NCBI GenBank assembly: GCA_030847615.1 | Contig: JAUMIR010000001.1 | Location: 165,513,001 to 165,577,000, forward strand | DNA: 64,000 bases | Direction of reading: 5' to 3' | Source: Gambelia wislizenii | Taxonomy: Eukaryota; Chordata; Lepidosauria; Squamata; Crotaphytidae | Shown here: piece by piece, positions 31,178-43,861 of the stretch | Position numbering within the stretch: the stretch's first letter is position 1 | How the letters are laid out: the number at the start of each line of letters is the position of its first letter | Notes under the pieces: model-generated | Seen by the model: only the letters and a program-made list of their open reading frames with translations | The model's database searches: none | Told to the model about the DNA's origin: nothing | Position numbers and translations under genes: made by a program

Positions 31178-31676
31178 GCTTCGCACAGGTGTCCATCCCT
31201 GACCTACAGCCTGTGGAACAAATGTGTACCTTCACGCTTCACAGTACGGCTGTCTAGATCTTTTCTGAACTATTGCCACACCTCTTACTGGGCTCTCTTC
31301 CAGATTATTATAGTTTACTTCACCATGCTTTGTCATGCTCTATAAAGCCAATAGAGAGAACTTTGCAGGGACAGGAAAAACAAATGACAGAATATAAATA
31401 TCTCCCACCCCCCTGTATACTGACCTAAGTAGTTGTATCTGTATCTCCACTCACTTTTGGTTCATGCATCACCCAGTGTGCCCCCCAGCATGTTTTAACT
31501 GCTGTAATGTGGACATCAGAAGACAAGCACTCCCATACCTGTGCTAAGCTATCTATGTTTCTCTGCTTGCTTAAGGAAATAAGACTGTGTTCCCTAGCAT
31601 ACAAGCCATGGACATTGAAATTCAACAGGCCAGGGCTCCAAGATTAAAGTATCATGTGATCATGGCCACAATCTGT
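31178..31676. other. No recognised feature
   Basis: Nothing identified. Confidence 0.4.
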
Positions 31677-31893
31677 GGGGGCATACACACTAGAGACATA
31701 ATCCAGGATAAAACTGGGTTATTTGCATGGCTCCTTCCTATGGAATCATGGGTTTTGTAGTTTGATGAGGCACCAGCACACTTTGTCAGAGAAGGCTAAA
31801 AATCTTGTACTACAAATCCCAGGATTCCATACGAAGGAGTTATGCAAATAATCCAGTTTCAAATTGGATTATTTGTGTCATGTGGATTCCCCC
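31677..31893. mobile_element. Palindromic MITE, 217 bp
   Basis: The left arm contains TTATTTGCATGGCTCCTTCC, ATGGAATCATGGGTTTTGTA; the right arm contains the inverse, ACTACAAATCCCAGGATTCC, AAGGAGTTATGCAAATAA. The outermost GGGGG and CCCCC bracket the element. Confidence 0.75.
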
Positions 31894-33225
31894 ATGAGGC
31901 TGCTTATTTTCTCCAGCACAAAGCCTCAAGCCTGTTCTTTCTTTCATCCCAGTTAACATATACAGTAACCCAGACTGCCTCTTTATCACATTGGAATCTT
32001 TATACTTAAGCCTTTGTATAGTCAGTCAATGTAATCTCTTTTTGTTCAATTAGCAATAGATTTGATTAGGTGTAGAAGACACAAATCCAATAGTGAGTGA
32101 CTGATACACTATTTAGTCAGGCCTCAAAAGTAAATACAGATTTGTTTTGATTTGTTTTTGCACTGTTGGAAAAAAAAGACCTTTGTTTTTTTTTTTAAAA
32201 AAAATACACAACCACTGTTTCTGCAGGAGTACTATAGTAAAAAGCCCTGGGTGATTTTTAATTAATTTGGGGCATTCCAGATTAGCCTTTTATTCTACAG
32301 TTGTGCCAACCGGTTTATGGAATTTTACCTGAAGCCCAAAGAATACCTTCAGTTCTCTATCTCTCCCATGTTTCCCCACTACTTCTTCTGACCATTTGAT
32401 TAATAGAAAAAATGCATTAAAGAGGAAAGAACAGGATAGGGTCAGATTGCCTTCTGATTGCCAGTGCTTGGAGTCCTCTGTATGGAAACACCCTTCTGCC
32501 TCCTGTTGTCTTCTCTTCAGTACTCAGTGCAGCATCAAGACAGATGCAAATGTTGAGGAGGGTGTTGTGGTAGCATATAGGAGTTCAATCTTCTTCTCTA
32601 GGCTCCCTGTCTAAGTTCATTATTTGTTCCTGGGGCTGATTAATCATTATGCTAGGCTACCACACATCAGAATGCCCATCAGTCTCCCTGCCTGAGCTGA
32701 TGGTCATGGTCTTGGTTTGTGTTGAAGATCTGGGGAATCTTATCTTTGTTCTCCATTTTTCTGTTTCTTCTGAGGAAAGTGTGGGGAAACTTCTTGGTAT
32801 AGACCTGAACTGAGGGCAGTGAAGTAAGATTAAATATACCTGGAATGCTAGCAGAGGAAGATTTCTTGGATCTCTCAGCACCTTTCAACATTCCTTCTGG
32901 ATAAACTATCTGAGTTAGAGATACTGGGTTGCAGTGGTTCTTCTACTTGGATGGCCAATTCCACAAGGTATTTCTGTGGATTATTGCTTTGTACAATGCC
33001 ACTTATGCTATATGGTTCCCACAGGGCTCTACTTTGTCCCACATGATGTTGAACATCTAAATCAAACTGAAAGATGTTATTACAAAGCATGGACTATCAT
33101 GTCCACAAATAAGCATATGATGGCCAGGTCTATCTTTGTTATCAAATCCAGGTGAGATGTGAACCTGAGGTTGAAGTAATGGACTGGATGAAGGCTAGTA
33201 AATGGAGTAATATAATATGGAAGTA
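31894..33225. other. No recognised feature
   Basis: About 1.3 kb with T/A homopolymers at 32170-32210. No exon with flanking splice sites and no repeat that I recognise. Confidence 0.4.
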
Positions 33226-33465
33226 CAGTTGTCCCTCCATATCCACGGATTTGGTGTCCACGGATTTAAATATTCACAGCTTGAAAATATTCTTACAAAA
33301 TAATAATCCAAAAAGCAAACTTTGATTTTGCTATCTTATATAAGGGACACCATTTTGCTATGCCACTGCATATAATGAATGGGACTTGAGTATTCATGGA
33401 TTTTGGTATCCACGGGGGGAGGGCGGTCTTGGAACCAAACCCCGGTGAATATGAAGGGATAACTG
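33226..33465. mobile_element. Tigger-like MITE, complete
   Basis: Flanked by TA on both sides, from CAGTTGTCCCTCCATATCC to GAAGGGATAACTG, 240 bp. Interior GGGACTTGAGTATTCATGG as in the family. Confidence 0.88.
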
Positions 33466-33521
33466 TATTATTAGGAAGTAATGCTCAGCTTGTTCTGGAG
33501 GTAGTTGCACTTTACCTAAAG

Positions 33522-33620
33522 CAGGCGTAGGCAACAACAATGGGTCCAGGGGCAATTCTGGGCTGCCTGCCAGACATGCTGAAAGCTTCACCCCTTCTCA
33601 CCACTGCCTAAATACAACAG
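33522..33620. mobile_element. hAT-like MITE fragment
   Basis: CAGGCGTAGGCAACAACAAT matches the left end of the hAT-like family; only about 100 bp remain. Confidence 0.35.
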
Positions 33621-34022
33621 TAAATCATACTGCTGAATTCTGGCAGCACCCAGTGGGTGGGTGGATGGACATGTAAATCAAGGATGTGTTTTAAAACAAG
33701 CATTTATTTCTTTAAATGGGATTTCCCCTGTTCCCTCCTGAACTTAAATGACAAACCACTCTGCAAGGCATTTAAAGCTAGCAAAATATATTTTCAGTTG
33801 CTGCCAAAACCTGGCAGTGTTGATTTGCTGATGGATTTGGGGTTAACTGAGGGTACCTTGGGATGCCATATTCAGCCTACAATTCCTATCTTTGCTTTAA
33901 AGGGGCATAGGTGGTCCTGGTGGAGTGAAGCATATATAATCTGCCTAGACTAATATAAAAATTACAATCCTGTATGTACAGAGACAGACTGGCTACAATA
34001 ATCCATGCTGTCATTTGGATTA
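33621..34022. other. No recognised feature
   Basis: Nothing identified. Confidence 0.4.
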
Positions 34023-34248
34023 CAGTGGGCGCTTGTTTCCGCTGGTGTTTGGTTCCAGGACCCCCCGTGGATACCAAAATCCATGAATGCTTAAGTCTCA
34101 TTATATACAATGGCATAGTAAAATGGTGTTCCTTATATCAAATGGCAAACAGTAAGGTTTGCTTTTTGGATTAAAAAAAAAATATATTTTCAAGCCGTGG
34201 CTGGTTGAATCCATGGATACAGAACCTGTGAATATGGAGGGCCAACTG
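34023..34248. mobile_element. Tigger-like MITE, inverted relative to 33226
   Basis: From CAGTGGGCGCTTGTTTCC to GGAGGGCCAACTG; preceded by TA and followed by CA, with GGTTCCAGGACCCCCCGTGG inside. Confidence 0.82.
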
Positions 34249-34349
34249 CACTTCAGTTTGTAACACGTGGGGCTGCAGCTGCAACACTGGGCAGTAAGCC
34301 AGATAAGAGGGAAAAGTTTACATGATGATTTTAAAATTTCTAAAATTAG

Positions 34350-34530
34350 ATTTTTTTTCTAACTAGATAGTTATTTATGTAAACATTTCTATCCTGCCCT
34401 GTATTCTCAGCATCTCAAGGTGTCATACAATAAAATCAGTTTTAGCAGTTTAAATTTTTTTAAATAGTAAGATTAATTTAAATAGGCTAAAACATATTAA
34501 ACAATCTGACAAGTTAAAACAAAAACCATT
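34350..34530 (-). mobile_element. LINE 3' tail scrap
   Basis: On the minus strand it reads GGGCAGGATAGAAATGTTTA followed by AAATAA, the L2-type GGCGGGATA-AAT end. No protein remains. Confidence 0.4.
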
Positions 34531-35569
34531 TAAAAATCTAAAATATTTCAAAGAAGACAAGATTAACAAACACAAGAATTGTTACATAGTTCTTTCTCAC
34601 ATCACACAATTATGACTTACTTTGTTCCAGATATTTCAATACAAATTTTAAAAGACTTAATGAACAAGAGGTATAATTAAGAGAATCCGTATTGTGTAGA
34701 AAGAATAACAGATTTCCAAGGTATATCTGTTATAAATTATACCGTCAGTTTGATGGACATTAGTCAACATCTCAGCCTGAAAAGATTCACCCAAATTCTT
34801 CCATGAGCTGTGGGTGGCTGTTTCTGACAACCATTGTTGTTAACAGCATCAGAAATAAATGGACACCAAGCAGTGCTGAATGAGTCTGTCTCCATCTGTC
34901 CACTCACCATTCACAGCTGTTGAATTAGCTTTACAGACAAGACAATGTCCCACATCCCTCTGTACAACTATCTTCTGTAAATGTAGCCATCCTCTTCCAT
35001 ATTTTGGGTATTTTGAACCTCACAGCTAACAAACAAAAGATAATCAAACCCTTATGACATAGGTTTGCATTTGGCTGTGTAAAAAGACCCAACGGAGCTA
35101 TTACCAGAGACAGAACAACTGGCTGTTTAGTAATGTTTATTATTTCTGTCTGAACAGATTTCTAATAATGACTCACCAGAGGGTTGTCCACCATATATGA
35201 AAGGATGTGCCAATTGCCCACATCCTCTCCAGCAGGCAGCTGAACACATCACAACACTATGACATTCCCTAATTTAACAAAAGTTGAATACCACATTTAA
35301 AGATTAAAGTTCTTTATTTTTATTAAAAAATATGTTCACTGGAATTTATGCTACAAAATTACAATGTAAAATCAGACCAGTGTTTCTGTGAAACATGTCA
35401 TGCTAGTTGTCAAGAACTACACTGGCCTGGGGTCTATTTTCAGTCCCAATGTAAAGTGTTGGCTTTGGCCTTTGGGGACAGATAACTTAAAGGACTGCCT
35501 CTTCCATATATATACTTGCCTGGGACAGAATATAATTTTCAGAGGTTGACCTCTGACTGCCTTTGCCAA
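34531..35569. other. No recognised feature
   Basis: About 1 kb, AT-rich, without recognised repeats or exons. Confidence 0.4.
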
Positions 35570-35895
35570 ATTACAGTACGTTAGGCAGTTGGATACGAAG
35601 GAGTGGGCCTTTTCAATGGTGGCACCATCCCCAGAGAAACTCACTTGGCACCTATGTTATAGTATTTCTGGTGCAAGGTAAAGACCTTATTCTAACAAGT
35701 TTTTTGTTCTTAGTGTTATAAAATTGTGATCTTTAGATCCACTGGATTTATGTACTTTGGTTTTTCTTTGTATCTATTAGTTTAGTATTGACTTGATGCA
35801 ATGCTTTATATTTTATGATTTTGCCTCTATTTTTAATAGACATTCAGCCTAGAGAAATTCAGCTATTGGGCAGTATAAAAATGTAATAAATAACT
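35570..35895 (+). mobile_element. LINE 3' end (L2-like)
   Basis: Translation near 35600 gives EWAFSMVAPSPEKL, resembling the AFSVVAPxLWNSLP block at the end of L2 RT proteins. The end is CTATTGGGCAGTATAAAAAT followed by AATAAATAA. Confidence 0.6.
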
Positions 35896-35992
35896 GCAGC
35901 TGCTCCACACAAAGTCATTAAGGGGAAAAAAAAAAGATTGCCAACACTTTGACACTCTCCCCTGGAAAATACAGAACAGGTACACATCGAGA

Positions 35993-36325
35993 TGTTGTTG
36001 TTGTTCTTGTTATGTGCTATCAAGATGGTTTTGACTTGCAGTGATCCTATGAATGAGAGACATTCAAGAGAACCTATTTCTAACAACCCTGCTCAGGTCT
36101 GGTAACCTCCGGGTTGTGGCTTCTTTGACACAGTCTATCTATTTGTAATGCAGTAGTCCTCTTTTTCTACTGCCTTCTACTGACCATTAGTATCTTCCAA
36201 TAAGTCATGTCATCTCACAACATGTCTAAAATACAATAGTCTCAGTTTAGCCATTGTGGCTGCTGGTGAGAATTGTTGCTCTACATTACACATTTTTGTA
36301 TCTGAAAATGGTTTTCAGTGGGTTT
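35993..36325 (-). mobile_element. Bov-B/RTE LINE 3' region
   Basis: On the minus strand it ends with ATAGGATCACTGCAAGTCAA, a CTTGATAGCACATAACAAG segment and a CAACAACAACAT tail, and includes CATGTTGTGAGATGACATGA and AGAAAAAGAGGAC. This matches my memory of the Bov-B 3' region found in squamates. Its tail is the probable source of the tail on the SINEs at 30963, 40721, 51751 and 53627. Confidence 0.65.
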
Positions 36326-37983
36326 TCTCTTTATCCGTGGAGCTATTTTGACCTTACACAATATAGCTTTTGCTTAGTTTGTCAGCAGAGTAACAAAATG
36401 CCAACTGGTAATAGGAAATAGATGAAGTTTGGATTTAACCTCTGATAGAGCTTCCTGCCTAGATACTTAACTGTGTGTCAGTCTCCTCACAGCGTACAAC
36501 CCATCAGTGTATTTCAGGATGAAGAATGTTTCATCTGATCCTCTGCTTGCAACCAGAAATTGTACAAAAGGTTAAATATGACTCATGACAATAATTCTAC
36601 TAGAATGCCTGAAGCACAACATTAAAAAGTGATGTGATATTGAGAGTTGTAAAGACTTGCTGGGAAGAGGATGGCTGTTACCTCCTTAAAAATCATGGTT
36701 TCTTTCTTTCTTTCTTTCAGTATTTGAAAATGGCCTTTTAAATATTGAAGCAATGTGTCTTATAATCAGAAAAGATAGGGGAGAAATATCGCAAATAACC
36801 CCTGTGTCTTTCTTCATTTCTTAACGGAAAATTAAAATGTCTTAGCCTGGAGTGTTTGAAGGAGAGATGGAGAGATCAACATCTAGAATGACATGGATAG
36901 CTCCTTTTTGTGCTCACTCACAGAATTTTGCTTTTCACGCATGCCTTGCTCTTGTTTGATCACAGCATACAAAGACATTTGTAAAGAAATACTGAAGCTT
37001 ATTGTATCAATATGTCAGATTTATGGATATGGATTACATATAGCTAGGGAAAGACCTTTTTAATTAATTGTAGTTTTCTTAACAGGAACTAATGCAATGA
37101 AGGATCTTATTGATACAACAAAGGAGTTTGATACAGAATTGTTTGGCTCCAGACAGAAACAAAAACTAATGATCACAATGAAAACAATGTGTGTTTACAT
37201 ATACAGCAAGGCTTCTGTTTTTGTCAACCCAGTGGCACTGATTCAGTGTCATGATGAGTGCAGCTGTATTCCTATGGAGAGTTCCCCCCTTGCACTACAC
37301 CACCACAGTCTGAGTGAACACACATGCCCTTGTCATGAATGCAAATGTGTGCAAGGACCTTTGGCTATAAGCAATAAATATAACAGGTTTATAGGAAATG
37401 ACTACTATGAATATTTACCTATAAAAAAAGGCTTTAAAAGACTACAGTGCAGAAATGTATACAATAAGCATGCATTTTTAGTGCAGCCATTGCACTGAAT
37501 AATCCATGATGCCAGTGTTTCCACTACTTCAGCTGATTTCACAGATGTGATACACCTTAAGGATGTTTTATAAACTAGAGCAAATCACAGTCAATCACAG
37601 GCATCTCCTCTGTAAATGTAGGCATTTTCAATCAATGTCAATTCCAGTACTATGTTCTAAAAATAAATGACTTGTCTAAAAATAGAAGCAAAAGGAATTC
37701 AAAGAGGACAGAAGGTTCTTTGCATTTTTATTCGTATGAAGACACATAGAAAAGGCTACAATCAGGTGTCAAGAGCTTCCTTTCACTTTAATTAGTTTAA
37801 TCTGAATTGCTAAAACAATTGACTGAACTGTTCAAGGCCTGAGTATTTCTTAATTATGACAATTCTAAGGATGACTGCTAGGCTGTTTAATATTGGAGCA
37901 TAATTTTTGTTTGAATATAATCTGAGGAGATGAGAGTAGTAGTGTATATTTCCCAATATACTCAGAGGAATATTATTGTGATT
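36326..37983. other. Repeat-poor tract without a recognised gene
   Basis: About 1.65 kb. Contains a TTTC microsatellite at 36699-36718 that ends in CAG and so mimics a splice acceptor, and the unassigned frame at 37097-37498. Confidence 0.4.
37097..37498 (+). other. Unassigned 133-codon open frame
   Basis: ATG to stop with no family that I recognise. It has Cys clusters (CHDECSC, CPCHECKC) near the middle and no signal peptide or membrane segment. Base composition does not differ from the flanks. Chance is the more likely explanation; it is noted only because it lies in a repeat-free tract and is preceded by an acceptor-like CTTAACAG at 37077-37084. Confidence 0.12.
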
Positions 37984-38525
37984 TAGGGGTTGTCTAGATG
38001 GGCAATATACCCCATCTTGCCCCCAACTTAGAGCCCTGTAGTCCTGATGATGCAATATTTTTGCCCTGTTCTGCCCCTGGGCAGTCCTCATAACCCCTGG
38101 AGCAGAGATGGGGCTAAGATGGGGGAAGATGGGGTAGGGCCCAATGAAACAGCTTAAGATAATACCTGGTTTAATCTGTTCCTGCTGGGAAGAAACAGAT
38201 CGGGCCCCCTGCGTCCACAGGAGCCTGTCCCAGGAGACCGACCCATTGCTGCAGCTGCCGGTCTGCCTTGCTCTGCCAAAGCAAAAAGGAGTCCTGCAGC
38301 ACATGATCAAGGCAGGTCACATGCAAGGGGCCTTGGTAACATGTTGCAGGCTCACTTCTTTGCTTCCGGGAAAACAAGGGAGATGGCAGCAGCAGCAGCA
38401 GCAATGGCAGCAACAGGCCAGCGTGCCCATCTGGACGTCCTCAAGTTTCATAGAGGGAACAGAGGAGCAATGTGTCTGATCCACAGCTAGAAAACGGTGT
38501 ATTCTGGCTTGTGTAGATGAGGCCC
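37984..38525. mobile_element. Non-autonomous TIR element, 542 bp
   Basis: The ends AGGGGTTGTCTAGATGGGC and GGCTTGTGTAGATGAGGCCC are imperfect inverted repeats. The interior includes a CAG run at 38389-38404. No transposase. Confidence 0.55.
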
Positions 38526-39319
38526 AGTTAATATATTTCTGTATATTAAGCATTTAACTTGGTATAATTTGGCCCACCATTCTAAACGGATTGAACTGGA
38601 GGATGGCTTTTTTTAAAAAAGCACCATGCTATAAGGAAAACAAGTCATTTAAATCAATCCATCTTAACCTAAATTGAGTACTATGAAATGGAATTATTTC
38701 ATTATTTCATTTGGGTCATATAGAAACTTCCCTGACAAAATAAGACTGTATTTTATTATGATTTATATTTTTATACTGTAAGTTACTTAGGTGCTTACAC
38801 AGTGATACATACATGATACTAGCATTCATATGTGCTGGTACTGAGGTGTTCTAAAAATCTGGATCAGTTTGTTTCATCTACCCATATGGATTTCTACACT
38901 ATAATAGGAAACCTGCTTTATGTAAAAATCAAGAAAGCTGAACATCATCAGAGTGTTCCAATTTCAATAAATTACCTGACAAACTGTAATTTGTCTGTCA
39001 CTAGCATACACAGTCTGTCAGCACCATAATTCAAGAAATATGTTAGCAAATGGAGTAAAGTTGATTTAACTTTTCTTTTGCCAACAGCATGCTACCCTTT
39101 TCCTAATACACAGCATGGTTCCTTCATTTCACCACCACTTCCTTCAAACTCTCATCAGAATCACAAACCAACTCTTGTGCTTAGAAAACATGCTCATAAC
39201 TTTGTTTTAAAGTTGTTTTCTTCCCAAGGAGAAACATGTAAGAAGTGTGGCTGGAGATACAAACTGTATTGTGAATATCAGTGACTTGAGTCTAGAAAAC
39301 ATTCCCATGCAGGATGAGT
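38526..39319. other. No recognised feature
   Basis: Nothing identified. Confidence 0.4.
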
Positions 39320-39420
39320 GTGCATGCAGATAGAGTTTGAGACTTCGATCTGGGAGACCAGTGTTCAGTTCACCGTGCAGCCATGAAGCTCTCTGAGTTA
39401 CCTTAGACCAGCCACACTCT
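39320..39420 (+). mobile_element. Diverged tRNA-SINE (MIR-like) fragment
   Basis: The order GGGAGACCAGTGTTCAGTTC, then GCAGCCATGAAGCTCTCTG and CCTTAGACCAGCCACACTC, follows the SINE body seen at 30963, though much diverged. Confidence 0.4.
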
Positions 39421-39900
39421 TCCAGACTAAATAGTATTTGCTGTGAGGATAGTATTGAGGGGAGCCCAGGGAAGGGGTGTCCAGCCACTAATGATATTTT
39501 GACTGGAAGTTTGCAGAAGTCTTTTCTCCTCCATTGAGAAAAATGCTGAAGTAAGCATGGCGACATTCCTTTTTATGTGTCTTACAAAACTGCCAGCACA
39601 AAGCTTAGCCTTTAAATATATAAAATGTTCAGGATTTGCATTACGTTTTATTTGAGCTTATAGGATCTGCCATACAAGTAGCTGAAAATATTTCACCCCT
39701 TCAAGCCATTCTCTACTCTGGACTTCATTGAAACATGATGAACAAACTCCCTTAATTCATTAACCATATATAGAATGTGAGCACACTTATAAGATAGTCT
39801 GATTTCTGGTTTACCATTGATGTCCATATATTTTGTGCGGACATTTGAAAAGTAGTCCTTCTGCACGAGTAGCTGCTCATGTATAGATGCTACTCTTTAG
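39421..39900. other. No recognised feature
   Basis: Nothing identified. Confidence 0.35.
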
Positions 39901-40304
39901 GGATGGACAATTTGGAAGGCTTGACAGCTGCATTAGCCCTCCAGGATAACTTGGAGGACTGCACCCAGCACCCCCCCACACACAAAATCAATTCTTTTGC
40001 TCCCAAATACCCTCTAGGAGGTGTGGTGGGCATTCTCAACACTGTTTTAGGGCCCCTTGGTCATTGTATGTCCAGGAGAAGCCTTTTTTTTAACAAGAGA
40101 AAGTGAATAGAAGACACTTCCTGTTCACATCCTGTTTCAAAAAAAGGTGTCTACTGGCCTAAATTGCCCTGGGGGACCACACATGCAGCAAAAATGCCCC
40201 CATGCCCCATAAAGGATATTTGGGAGCATTTGGGGGGAGACACAATCCATGGGGGATCAAATGGCCCCAGGAAGGTTGTCTGAGGCCCATACAGCCCACT
40301 CCTG
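39901..40304. mobile_element. hAT-like MITE, ~400 bp
   Basis: The left end GGATGGACAATTTGG and the right end ACAGCCCACTCCTG are decayed inverted ends of the 30578 family. CTTTAG repeats on both sides (39895-39900 and 40305-40310) may be part of an 8-bp duplication. Inner CTTCCTGTTCACATCCTG is shared with 30578. Confidence 0.6.
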
Positions 40305-40720
40305 CTTTAGACAATTATACTTTACATGTGAATATTGGGAAGAAGGGCTTGCCTGCCCATGTCACACCAGCTTGAGGCCATGTTCCTTGTTTGATGGATG
40401 GACCCTCTTCAACATGAATAAGCAAAGGGGCATTAGAATTTCAAGCATTCTTTGATTTTATCATATTGCACTTGGGATAACATTTTACATTACAAAACAA
40501 AGCTAGCTATGTTGGTCCATAGGATTTAAAAAAGCCAAAAGCTACAGTAAGACAGTATGTTACTTGGGACCAATCAAAATACCACAAAAATATGTAAATT
40601 TTTTATTTTACCAGAACTTTTCTTCAGGCCTTTTGAACCATGTAGCCTAATTAAGAGCACTGAAGAACTGGAGAGTTTGCACATGGTTGTGGTATTTTGT
40701 CTGGTACTAATTCAGATAAT
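40305..40720. other. No recognised feature
   Basis: Nothing identified. Confidence 0.4.
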
Positions 40721-40960
40721 GAGAGCCAGTGTGGTGCAGTGGTTTGGGTGTTGGACTAAGACACTGAGAGACCAGGATTCAAATTCCCACTTGGCCAGAG
40801 AAACTCACTTGTTGACTTTTGTTGAGTCATACTCTGTCAGCCTCAGAGGAAGGCAAGGCAAACGCTCTCTGAACAAATTTGGCCAAGTAAACCCTGTGAT
40901 AGGTTCACCTTAGGGCCACCGTAAGTCAGAAATGACTTGAAGGCACACAACAACAACAAA
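40721..40960 (+). mobile_element. tRNA-derived SINE with RTE-like tail
   Basis: The head GAGAGCCAGTGTGGTGCAGT has the A-box region; a weak B box is GGATTCAAATTCC. The tail is AAGTCAGAAATGACTTGAAG followed by CACACAACAACAACAA. Confidence 0.88.
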
Positions 40961-43049
40961 TTAAGAGAAGCCTCAATGACTTATAGAACCTACAGAAGTT
41001 ACTTTGTAAACTTGCAGAAAATTTATTTGCAACTAGTTCTCAGCTTTCACTGTTCCAAATCTCAGAAATTTAATTCAGTTTCTTAAAGAGTGAAACTCCC
41101 AATCTCACATCTAAATATAAGATATCATCATTAAGGCTTTGACACAAATTTATTGACTGAACAGAAAGCACGTTAATGAAACACTTCTTGGACAGCATCA
41201 GTATGATGTGAGTAATTTAACAAAGGACTCAATTTCACATTGTGATTAAACTTTGTGCCTGTTCCTGCACACATTTCATGAAAGATGATGGTTGGCATTA
41301 TTAGTTCTACCTTCTCATTTTAGCAGTTCATGAGCAGTACCAATTGACAAACCAATTATGAGTTATATTTAAATGACTGTGCACTGTTCACAAGATTAAT
41401 TTATTTAAGGAAGGAAATAAAAAATGTAACAAAAAGCACCTTCCCATACAATGCATATTTGCTTTCTTAGGATCCATGTAGGATCTATGGGAAGAGATCA
41501 GGGTTGCTATTTAGGAACATGATGAATATATTCTCTTCTGAAGAGATCATGGTACTGATGATGAAAAACAGCTTTCTCGAAGAACATGGCTACATAATAT
41601 GGTGACCGTGCCATAAACTGAAGGGTTCTGCTTCTCTATGATAGTCTGTTGGCTCTGTTTTCCTGCTCTACAGTTAATTTGAGGTAAAGAAATGCTTGAA
41701 GAAAACTTGAGGGGTTTAAGGAGCTGAGTCATCCTGCCCTGTCAATAAGAAGTCAGCTTAAGCATTCTGAGGATGGCTAGGCTTTTAAAACATCTCCTGC
41801 TTTATATCTCATATTTGCTCTGCTTCCTGCTCCTTCCATAATAAACCATTGGGAGAGGATTTATTTATTTACTTATTTAGTCCAGACTTCAGCTCAACAC
41901 ATCACTGTCCTCAGCTGTTCTACACAAGGGTGTGTTTGAATGTTCTATAAAAATGGAGCTTCTGCTGACTATATGGGAAACATAACACATAGCCAGGGTC
42001 CAACACCTCAGCCTGAAACACAGATTGGACAAGTATCCAAGACAATACGTGTCTGTGTATCAGTTGCTGGGAAGTGCAGTTGGTTGGGTCTTTTTGCATT
42101 CATATCTCACTTGTCAGCCTATTACAGGTTTGCTTACCTAGGCTGCATTCCATGCATCTGAATTTGTGAGCTGTAGTACATACATTCTTATGTATGCTTA
42201 TGCTGAAGTAAACTAGTGCTACATGACTACTTTTTTACTTGGTTCTGATTCAGTGAGCCTCTTCTTTCATTCTTATGGCTGACTTTTAAGTAAATGTGTT
42301 TAGTTCTGTATCTGGAGATGCACAACAAACATGTGATAAGAATTATTTTATACAGAGATCTGATTAAAATACCTGTGATCATTTGTCCCATGGTTTCAAT
42401 GGGATTTTAATGTACCTAATGTAAATTGGGCTGGTGTTAATGCTCTGATATAGACTAATAAGGAGTAGCATTTATCAATTGTCCTATGGTTTCCACTATT
42501 TTTTAAACAAGTCTTATGTTTATGCATATTATTATTATCTCAGAATATTTATTACAAGCAACACAGAAAGGATGTCTTTACTAAAACACCTGGAAAGAAC
42601 GAATAGCATCAGTCCAATGTTTAGCTGATATTTATTTCCAAGATTCTAGCATATGAAATACTATATATTCTTAGTATGTTGTTTCTCAGGCTTCAGTCTA
42701 CAAACTATGAATTGTAAAGCAACTGTTTCTGATTGCTCTGAAGCAAAAGAAAAGCCAACGTTCCAACAAAAAAATAAGCTTCATTTGAATAGCACTGACT
42801 ACTGACTACACTGATCAAAGCAAGAATAATACCAATAATGTAAACCATTCAATATAGATTAAAATACCCATGAAAGAAAGCAAGCAAGAAAAGAATTGAA
42901 TAGCTCGTTCTAATGGCACTTGACTCATTGCTGAGGAAAAGGCTTTTAACAGATTCATGCTATGCATTACAAAACATATGTGTTTTAAACTGTGTTTAAT
43001 CCAATAGCCACTTGATAGTATAGTTTAATTGTGCTTTAACAGGACAACA
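40961..43049. other. Longest repeat-poor tract
   Basis: About 2.1 kb in which I recognise no transposon, exon or RNA gene. It is probably host unique sequence. Conservation cannot be judged from one genome. Confidence 0.4.
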
Positions 43050-43165
43050 TTTTGTACATTTTAAATTGCACTTGTTTTTATCTATTTTTATCGATACTTG
43101 GTTTAATTCATTTATGACCAGCTTTGGGATCTAGTTCTGGGACGAAAATAGCAGACAAATAACAT
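43050..43165 (+). mobile_element. Retroelement tail scrap
   Basis: CAGCTTTGGGATCTAGTTCT followed by AGCAGACAAATAACATAA resembles a LINE/SINE 3' end in which a GGCGGCATACAAATAA-type motif is decayed. Confidence 0.3.
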
Positions 43166-43541
43166 AATGTAACATATGCCAATTTACATTGAAAATAATT
43201 TTAAATATATTTTCCTCTTCCATTTTATTACACTATGGCACATAATGAATACATTGATATATAAACACAATGTAATAAAATAGAAAATGAAAATATAACA
43301 GAAAAGGCAAATAAAACATAACAACAGAATAATTTGTATAAAAACTTTCTTTGCTGTTTTGACAACATATACAAATTTTTCTCAGATCTGAAGATTACTA
43401 GTTAAAATATAATCTAAGCCCACAATCTCATCCAGTACTATTGCTTCAAGTCGCTACTACATTCTAGACCTCAGAGCACTGAGGAGGAGCCCTCAGAAAC
43501 ACACTAGGTCAATGTTGCAAATATTTTCTGGATAGAATGAA

Positions 43542-43838
43542 GAGCCCTGGTGGTGCAGTGGTTAAATGACAGTACTGTAAGCCACAATGCTGCAAGTTCG
43601 ATTCCAAGGGCTCCAAGGTTCACTCAGCCTTCCATCCTTTCATAGGCTGGTAAAATGAGTACCTGGCTTGTGGGGGCAATTAGCTAGCACACATTTGAAA
43701 CCGCTTGGAGAGTGCCTAGCACACCATAAAAGCAGTGTAGATGTGTAGGCGCTATTGCTTAACAATTTGTAAGCTGCTCTGAGAACCTTCGTGGCTGAAG
43801 AGCAGGGCATAAATACCTTAAATAAAATAAATAATAGA
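43542..43838 (+). mobile_element. tRNA-derived SINE with L2-like tail
   Basis: The head GAGCCCTGGTGGTGCAGTGG (A-box region) and a B box AGTTCGATTCC (43595-43605). The body has GGTAAAATGAGTACCTGG and AAACCGCTTGGAGAGTG. The tail GTAAGCTGCTCTGAGAACC then GCAGGGCATAAATACC and AAATAAAATAAA is of the L2 type, not the RTE type. It is a different SINE family from 30963. Confidence 0.85.
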
Positions 43839-43861
43839 ATTACTTGGATCTATTCCAACCT

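Noticed and set aside
37097..37498. Candidate host exon or small Cys-containing protein
   Set aside because: No family match, no codon signature, and upstream acceptor-like CAG is common; kept only as a very low-confidence note.
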